Positions 58,046 to 64,000 of a stretch of 64,000 bases of DNA are shown piece after piece. Made by a program: the position numbers and the translations under genes. Within the stretch, counting starts at the first letter, position 1, and each line of letters opens with the position of its first letter. The notes beneath the pieces are model-generated. The model was not told the origin of the DNA. It saw nothing but the letters and a program-made list of their open reading frames with translations, and searched no databases. The stretch comes from Panax quinquefolius (Eukaryota > Streptophyta > Magnoliopsida > Apiales > Araliaceae): assembly GCA_020205615.1 (NCBI GenBank), contig CM035160.1, positions 4,256,437 through 4,320,436 of the forward strand, in the 5' to 3' direction.

Positions 58046-59749
58046 TTATGCATGGTTATAGTGATGCAACTTGTACAATAGCACATTTCCTGCAGCATTA
58101 CCTACAGCCATGAAACCTCCACCTGGACTGAAATCCAAACAGCGGGGATAATGTAGAGTCCGATTCGGAGGAGGCCAGTTGGAGAAAACAGTGAATGAAG
58201 GAATGTGAATCAGCTTCATACTTTTATTCTTCATGCTTGAGCTGATAGCCAAAATTTGAGCATCTTTATTGAACTTCATAAAATCAACTTTGGTTGTCAA
58301 ATTCTCAATGGTCTTAATAGGTTTTTTCTTTCCCCCTAAGAAATCCTCTTGGTTGTAAATGTTCACTATCCCACTGTCTGATCCAGCAGCAAACAAATTT
58401 TCACTTGGGGATGTACAAAGGGATGAACTGTTTATGCAACCTTCATCGACACCCTTATGGAAGCAGGCCCTCGTCCTCAAATCCCAGTGGTAAATCTGTC
58501 CATCACCACCCGAACTCAGCAATTGTTGCCCACCTTTCGAGAATGCCAAAGAGCGAGCAGTCCCGTTCATCTTTAGTGTTCCAATCAGTTCCTTCGTTTT
58601 GGCTGAAATTAACAAAATATACCCTTCATTGCCAATAAAGGCAATTGTATTCGAATCCGGTGAAACCTCAAAAGCTTCCAAGCTCTTCTCCTCCCTTCCT
58701 GTCAAAGGACCTATTTTATCAATCTTTGCCTTAACCAAGTCGAAACTATAGAAGAACTTTCTTCTTCCTGATACAATAACCTGAGACCCATCAGGTAAAA
58801 AAGATGCCTTTCGAATAGGACAATCATCAACAAATATGCTTTGGATTTTGGTGTTCCTTTTGCCATCAATCTGAAAAAATCTGAGTTTTTTATCCAATCC
58901 ACCAGTGAGGAGCAACTGAGCATTTCTATGGAACTGAACTGAAGTAATTGGACCACTGGAAGGATCCTCTGCATTTGCATCAACTAGTCTTGAGTACTCA
59001 AGAAGTCCAGGTAACAGCTTTCCACTGTTTTTCACCACAAGATCTTTGTTAGTTCGAAGGATATCATTGACATCTCCATCATCCTTGTAACCACGTGCTA
59101 GCACTGCCCCAGTTTCTTCGTCTGAATCTTCATCATCAGAGGCATAATTTTTGTCCCGTGAATCAAGTTGAGCCCACTCAGTGCCTCGGTTCAGCTTCTC
59201 ATGCTGAGCCCTCAATCTTGACACATAAGCAGCACCAGTAATAACACTCTCACCCTCATCTTTCCTCAGCTTCCTTAATCTGTTAACCTTAGCAATATTT
59301 ATATTGGTTTTCTCCTCCTCTTCGTCCACCCAAACAGATTTTCTTTGCTTGTTTTCGTCCACATCTTTACTTTCATCTGGGAAATCTGCATTCTCTTCAT
59401 ACACAGATAGTTGACTATTTGCAGACCGGTCAATGAAGAACAATGCAGAATCACCAACTTCCCCTCTCACGTCTTCTGCGTCATCTTTCCCAAACTCAAC
59501 TGGGGAGTGCAAAGAGCCAAACAAAAAGTTCTCAATCTTCTTCATTTCCTTTTCCTCCTCCATTACCAACTGCTCATTCTCACCCTTGTGTTCTTTCTTT
59601 CTTTTCTTACTTCCCAAATTCTCCAAATCAGATTCTTGTCTATCTTCAATGTCTGGTTTCTCTTCTAGACCCGAAGCCTCGACCTTATCATTCCTTTTAA
59701 TTTTCTTATCTCGGTCTTTGGGGTTAACATTTTGGGAAATCAAACTCAT
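58046..59749 (-). CDS. UTP18: U3 small nucleolar RNA-associated protein 18 (UTP18), WD40 protein
   Basis: UTP18 is a subunit of the small-subunit processome, needed for early 18S pre-rRNA cleavage in the nucleolus. One uninterrupted coding exon of 567 residues is close to the usual plant size. The N-terminal ~260 residues are charged and low in complexity (KKRKKEHKG, DEEEEKTN, SDDEDSDEETG), with the conserved RLRAQHEKLNRGTEWA and KLLPGLLEYSRLVDANAEDP. From about residue 265 WD40 repeats form a beta-propeller: ITSVQFHRNAQLLLTGGLD, AFEVSPDSNTIAFIGNEGYI, SLAFSKGGQQLLSSGGDGQI with YHWDLR, and CLDFSPGGGFMAVGNAAGNV. The frame is clean, in contrast to the transposon copies. The start is the first ATG, and an acceptor in the 5' UTR lies 16 bases upstream. 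Confidence 0.97.
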   Translation of the reverse strand: MSLISQNVNPKDRDKKIKRNDKVEASGLEEKPDIEDRQESDLENLGSKKRKKEHKGENEQLVMEEEKEMKKIENFLFGSLHSPVEFGKDDAEDVRGEVGDSALFFIDRSANSQLSVYEENADFPDESKDVDENKQRKSVWVDEEEEKTNINIAKVNRLRKLRKDEGESVITGAAYVSRLRAQHEKLNRGTEWAQLDSRDKNYASDDEDSDEETGAVLARGYKDDGDVNDILRTNKDLVVKNSGKLLPGLLEYSRLVDANAEDPSSGPITSVQFHRNAQLLLTGGLDKKLRFFQIDGKRNTKIQSIFVDDCPIRKASFLPDGSQVIVSGRRKFFYSFDLVKAKIDKIGPLTGREEKSLEAFEVSPDSNTIAFIGNEGYILLISAKTKELIGTLKMNGTARSLAFSKGGQQLLSSGGDGQIYHWDLRTRACFHKGVDEGCINSSSLCTSPSENLFAAGSDSGIVNIYNQEDFLGGKKKPIKTIENLTTKVDFMKFNKDAQILAISSSMKNKSMKLIHIPSFTVFSNWPPPNRTLHYPRCLDFSPGGGFMAVGNAAGNVLLYKLHHYNHA

Positions 59750-59765
59750 TGTTGCTAAGGTATCA

Positions 59766-60688
59766 CTGTAAAATCAAACAAAGTATATCAGCTTAGAACA
59801 TGAAATTAACACATTTTCATGACTGCCCTTGACAATTATATTAAAATTTGATAATGTAATTCCACACTAGAAATGAAAATGGTAAAGAAGAATAGCATTC
59901 TTTATACTTATATCCTGGGTATAAGAACACAATCACCTAGCTCAGACGAATCATTGTCTTTATATGAAGTGTTAGCATCAAAAAGTAAGAATTAACTTAA
60001 TAATTCATATACATGCCAAATCATGATTCTAGCATAGATATAAGTACATATATCACATAGGGTTGTTGGGAAGCTAAACCAAATTCTTGGTTGTCTACAT
60101 TCATAGATTAATTTGGTCCTTTGAATATTTGTTTATCTAAACAAGTGTTGAAATATTTAATATTTTGTACTGGGTATATCAATGGTTATTAGAAATCTCT
60201 AGAGTTTTTTCTTCTAAGCTAAGTATTCTAGAATGCTCTTGTAATCCTATAAATACCAATGGTTGTAATCACCTTTATGATCAAGAGAGAAATTGTAAGA
60301 ACAAAAGTTCAGTTTATATACATTACTTTTCTCCTTCTTTGAGACTACAAGGGTCCTCATACGTGGTAACAGCAACCAACTCCCCAGCCCTAAATGGCTG
60401 CTCAATTCCGGCAGGAGAAATTACCCAAACGCCCTCACGTACTCTCATCACTGCCGCTAGAAGGAGTACTATCTATAATAGTACCACTATAAATTAGATA
60501 TCAGCATAAAAGTCCAAACACCATTTGTATTTAAGAAAATATGAATTGAAACGGGTTGATTAACGCAACATGTTGGTGAAAACTATCAGGAATAAATTGG
60601 GAGATTGTAATTTACAAAAAAAAAAAAAAAAAAGCATTTTATCCCACCATATATATGCATACATATATATATATATATATAATCTTAC
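59766..60688 (-). other. Probable UTP18 5' UTR intron
   Basis: On the minus strand the donor CCG|GTAAGATTATAT (60689/60688) and the acceptor TTTTACAG|TGATACC (59766/59765) frame a 923-bp interval ending 16 bases before the ATG. The splice sites are good matches and a telo-box promoter lies just upstream of the first exon. No transcript evidence is available. Confidence 0.6.
60146..60485 (+). mobile_element. Copia-like LTR fragment inside the UTP18 5' UTR intron
   Basis: Begins TGTTGAAATATTTAATATT, has a promoter-like CCTATAAATACC (60247-60258), a leader rich in AAGAGAGAAATTGT, and TGGTAACAGCAACC at about 60364, resembling a primer-binding site of the TGGTATCAGAGC type. This order (LTR, then primer site) suggests the 5' end of a copia element. 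Limits are approximate and no gag or pol is present. Confidence 0.5.
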
Positions 60689-60776
60689 CGGAGAAGAGAA
60701 GTTTCGTGGTGAAGGTCCGGAGAGTGGAAGTTTCGTGGTGAAGGTGATAATGAGCAGGTAGAAGCAGAGTAGAAAC

Positions 60777-60784
60777 TAGGGTTT
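60777..60784 (-). promoter_or_regulatory. Telo-box AAACCCTA in the UTP18 promoter/5' UTR
   Basis: AAACCCTA on the minus strand lies about 90 bases before the 5' UTR donor. Telo-boxes are enriched in plant promoters of ribosomal-protein and ribosome-biogenesis genes, which fits UTP18. Confidence 0.6.
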
Positions 60785-60896
60785 TGGCTCTCCTGTATGA
60801 TTTCAGACTGTAATGAAATTTGCAGTGGATCGTGGATCGGGCCAAGTATGACTGTAATGAAATTTAGCAGTGGATGGGGCCGTTGTTACAAGAGTT

Positions 60897-60904
60897 AGGC
60901 CCAT
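60897..60904 (-). promoter_or_regulatory. Site II element (TGGGCC) upstream of UTP18
   Basis: ATGGGCCT on the minus strand, about 115 bases upstream of the telo-box. Site II plus telo-box is the known TCP-regulated pair in proliferation and ribosome genes of plants. GGGGCC (60876) and GGGCC (60839) are close by. Confidence 0.55.
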
Positions 60905-61413
60905 ATTGTAATGTTTATATTTTTCAATCCTTTTCGTAATTTTCAATAGATTGGTAATCCATACCAGACACGAATTTTTTATAAAATTTATTTTTTTTAA
61001 ATTTATATATTATATGAAAATACTCCTATAAGATAAACTTAAAAATAATATATAACATTTAATAGGTTCATTTGTTTCCCCAAATGATTTTCAAATTATG
61101 TACTTTGAATGTATACATATATTCAATTATTGTATATAATTCACAGCATGTGAAGGGTTTATACTATCTAAAAATAGAGTTTTAAATGATTGAATCATAA
61201 TTAACCAAAATGATTTTGTAAAATTATAAAATTATTATTAATAAGATTATTGATTAGTAGTTGTTGTAATTTAGCCTCCTAACTAAATTCAAGGCAATAA
61301 TATTAAGTTGGTGACTGAAAAATTAGTATTAAAGTCAGTATAAAATAAAGGTATGATTGTAGTTAACAGCTCAAATTTTAATGTATTTAGATTACTAAAA
61401 TTTTAAAATCCTA
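60905..61413. other. AT-rich intergenic DNA, nothing recognised
   Basis: Poly-T and poly-A tracts, no coding frame or repeat pair. Confidence 0.5.
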
Positions 61414-61695
61414 CTCCCTCCGTTCCTTAATATAGGTCGTTTTAGGATTGTGCACAAGTATTAAGATAATAATTATATAACATTAACTATAATATCAATT
61501 GTCTATATTGCCCTTTTATTGAAAGAAGAGATTGTTATTTATTGGATAAAAAATAGTGAGAGAATCAAAGTTACATTTAATACTTGGGGTAATATTGGAA
61601 ACTAAGTAATTAATGCTTACTTGAAATTCTCGAACGATTATATTAAGAACAAAATATTTCTAAAAAAGCGACTTATATATTAAGGAATGGAGGAG
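61414..61695. mobile_element. Stowaway-type MITE, 282 bp
   Basis: The left end CTCCCTCCGTTCCTTAATAT is complemented at the right by ATATTAAGGAATGGAGGAG. TA dinucleotides flank it at 61412-61413 and 61696-61697. Arms continue pairing (AGGTCGTTTTAG at the left, AAAAAAGCGACTTA at the right). No coding capacity. Confidence 0.9.
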
Positions 61696-61983
61696 TATCT
61701 TAAAAAAAAATTTAATTGAGATAACATATTGACATACAATTATTACATAAATATTCTTAATGGTTTAAGATTTTGATAAATTTAGGTAAAATAAAATTGT
61801 TATAACAAATTAAATCATGTAATTTATTTTTTCTATATATATGAAAAAAAATATGCAATATTTAGATAATTATACTTCGAATGTGCCAACAATATTAAAA
61901 TTGGACAACATGCATGCATGTTAATGAAATTCTTTTAACATGGAGATTTGCTTAATTCTTTTATTTAATTTACCCAAGTGTGA

Positions 61984-62340
61984 GGATTAAGGGTGTAAAC
62001 GAACCGAGTCGATTCGAGTATTGAGTTGTTCAGATTTGGTTCACAAAATCTATCGAATATAAAATAAGGTTTTATTGAAATTCATTTAATTTATCGAAAT
62101 CGAAAGACGATTAGAATCGAGTCCAAGCAGTTTGAACTTTTCCAAACGAATATGATCCGAAAGTATCAATAGAAAATTATAATTTGAAGAGGTTCGAGTA
62201 ATTTATCGAACTTTTAAAATGTCTTCATATTTATTTCGTTTATATTTTTAAATCAAATTCGAATCGAACTTTTAGTCAAAACAATACTGAATCGAGTAAA
62301 TTTGTTTTTTCGTTTTATAACGTTAGTGAGAACTCATGAG
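61984..62340. mobile_element. Probable small dispersed transposon rich in CGAA/TCGAGT
   Basis: Begins AGGGTGTAAACGAACCGAG and carries repeated TCGAGT, ATCGAA and GAATCGA motifs, with partly complementary sequence near the right (ACTGAATCGAGTAAA). Similar in style to the element at 10702. No target duplication fixed. Confidence 0.35.
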
Positions 62341-62684
62341 AAGTGCTTGGTTGGTAGTTTCTTGCGGTTAGAAAGTTTTTACTGGATGGTGAATGGTGGC
62401 CAGTTTATATAATGAGTAGAGAGTACCATATATGCTGTCAATGAGATTTTAGTGTTCCAGCACGAAAATGAAAAAAAAAAAAATTTAAATATTATTTTTC
62501 ATAAAAAAGGTACAAGATGTATCTAAAAAAATATTTTTTTTCTAACTTAAAATATAATAGTTCGATCACAACAAAATATATAATAATTTTAATTATAAAA
62601 ATATATAAAAATATATTCATTGAAATATATTTTTTTCTAATATTTTAAAGGCAAAATCTTTAACCAAATGTTCAAAATTATTAT

Positions 62685-62685
<1 letters not shown>

Positions 62686-62730
<45 letters not shown>
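62686..62730. repeat. (AT)n microsatellite
   Basis: About 20 AT dinucleotides after a short ATT run. A second AT run is at about 60662-60681 beside the UTP18 5' UTR donor. Confidence 0.95.
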
Positions 62731-62733
<3 letters not shown>

Positions 62734-64000
62734 GAGCTCACTTCTTAATCGGGAGTCCAAGAAGATCTACCTTTCCGACCGTACTTAGAAACGGCCGGGG
62801 TGGCTCTCCTATATACCTATAACACAATAATAAATGATATAATGCGCCTTCTAATCTTATTTTCCAATAAAAGTCAAAAATAGTAGTACTAGTACATTAT
62901 AGTTTTTATATAATTCGAGAAATGATATTTTGGATATCAATACCAGGAAAGTCCATTGCATTTGCATGCATGTGGTACATATTTAAAGAAAAAGGCATAT
63001 CTTCCATAAGTTCAAGTCAATGTTAATCTTCTTAGATGACTTTGATGTTCAAGTTGCACTTTTTCCTCAACGAAACCTCAATAATTTATTATATATATAG
63101 TACTCATGTTTCTTCACGATTTTTGAACCATTATATAGTGATATATATTTTTTTTCGTCGATATAGGATAAAAATCGGTTTTTTATACTATAGCAACAAA
63201 AAAAACCGTCGCTATAATCTTGAGATTTGCGTTTTGGCTTAATTCATTCATTGGGTTATTTGGAAAAATATATATATATATATATGTGTGAGGGTATGCG
63301 GGAAATGCTAGTCTTAGAAAATGTATTTATCTAATTTTTTAATAAATTAAATTTAAGTTTTATGATAGAAAAATATGTAAAAATGCGAAAATATATACGG
63401 AATAATATTACCTAACATGTAAACTAAGTATTTTTCGAAGGATTGATTATTTATTTATTATTATTATTACTATATATATAGTATTAGTTGAAGTAGATCA
63501 TGGATCAAATTATAAAAAATTTATATGGTTTTATATTTTTACAATAATATAGTTGAAAATTTCAAAAATTCTAAGAGGTTCATTTTTAACTGTATAGAAC
63601 ACCACTAAAATATATCTTATATTACTATGAAAGTTGTAACATTTGATTAATGACAATATTTTTTTATAGAGTTCTGTTATGAATTTTTGGCAAATTACAA
63701 TTGTGACATAATATATCGATACATGAGATTGAATATAATTATAATTAAATTGATCCTCTATATCAAATATATTATTATTATTTTTGAAAAGATATCAAAT
63801 ATATTGTTAATATTATAATTATTAATGTAAAAAATCACCATTATCCTTTCTTATATGGCTCAAGTGATATATATGGACAACTCAACTATAGCTTTACGTA
63901 CCAAAGTTTTTAAAGTTGTGTAGGACAGGGCAGCCTCTATGGATCCTCTATGGATCGAGTTTGGAATAATATATGCCAGTAGGTCGTTTTAGTGCTCGAT
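62731..64000. other. AT-rich intergenic DNA at the right edge
   Basis: No gene recognised. A GC-richer patch (62750-62815, with GGAGTCCAAGAAGATC and GAAACGGCCGGGG) and a MITE-like AAAACCGTCGCTATAA motif near 63215 look like transposon debris. Confidence 0.45.

Noticed and set aside
59411..59771. Plus-strand frames of 85-112 residues opposite UTP18
   Set aside because: They are shadows of the conserved UTP18 coding exon on the minus strand.

Overview
This is nuclear DNA of a flowering plant, probably a eudicot. The evidence is a nucleus-encoded chloroplast gene (psbW), a pectin-type galacturonosyltransferase, GT-AG introns in AT-rich DNA, Stowaway MITEs, and Ty3/gypsy chromovirus retrotransposons primed by initiator tRNA-Met. 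The species cannot be read from the window. There is one assembly gap of exactly 100 N (21510-21609).

Six protein-coding loci are supported. From left to right: SRP9 (minus, 4 exons, 8445-13806), with a 4.5-kb second intron full of repeats; an orphan C-terminal RAWUL piece of a DRIP-like E3 ligase (minus, 14864-15759); a GT8 GAUT-type galacturonosyltransferase missing its 5' exons at the gap (plus, 21745-24871); psbW (plus, 2 exons, 25561-26365); RNA polymerase III subunit RPC8/RPC25 (plus, 7 exons, 54405-56520); and the U3 snoRNP protein UTP18 (minus, one coding exon, 58046-59749). These are housekeeping or plastid genes lying independently. No operon-like or pathway link joins them. Several exon structures were rebuilt by joining splice sites whose phases agree.

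The rest is mostly transposable elements. Bases 1-4182 hold the 5' end of a minus-strand Ty3/gypsy element whose LTR carries a partial tandem duplication. Bases 17630-20754 are a solo LTR (TSD GAAAT) that contains G-rich repeats and a 1.86-kb foldback element (10-bp TSD). Bases 27170-52517 form a nested stack. A solo LTR of about 4.2 kb (TSD TACCC) was split by a plus-strand gypsy element. That element's 5' LTR was split by a minus-strand chromovirus with gag, zinc knuckle, RT, RNase H, integrase and chromodomain. The chromovirus RT was itself split by a further insert of about 1.85 kb. The right junction of the middle element is abnormal: the 3' LTR lacks about 75 bp and is followed by a repeated copy of about 690 bp of the left flank. 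A non-autonomous hAT element (perfect 8-bp TSD) sits upstream of RPC8.

No CRISPR array, rRNA or tRNA gene was found. I found no gene system that looks wholly new. The most notable material is the structure of the nested retroelement stack, the giant foldback in the solo LTR, and a pattern of small indels in the elements that may be technical.
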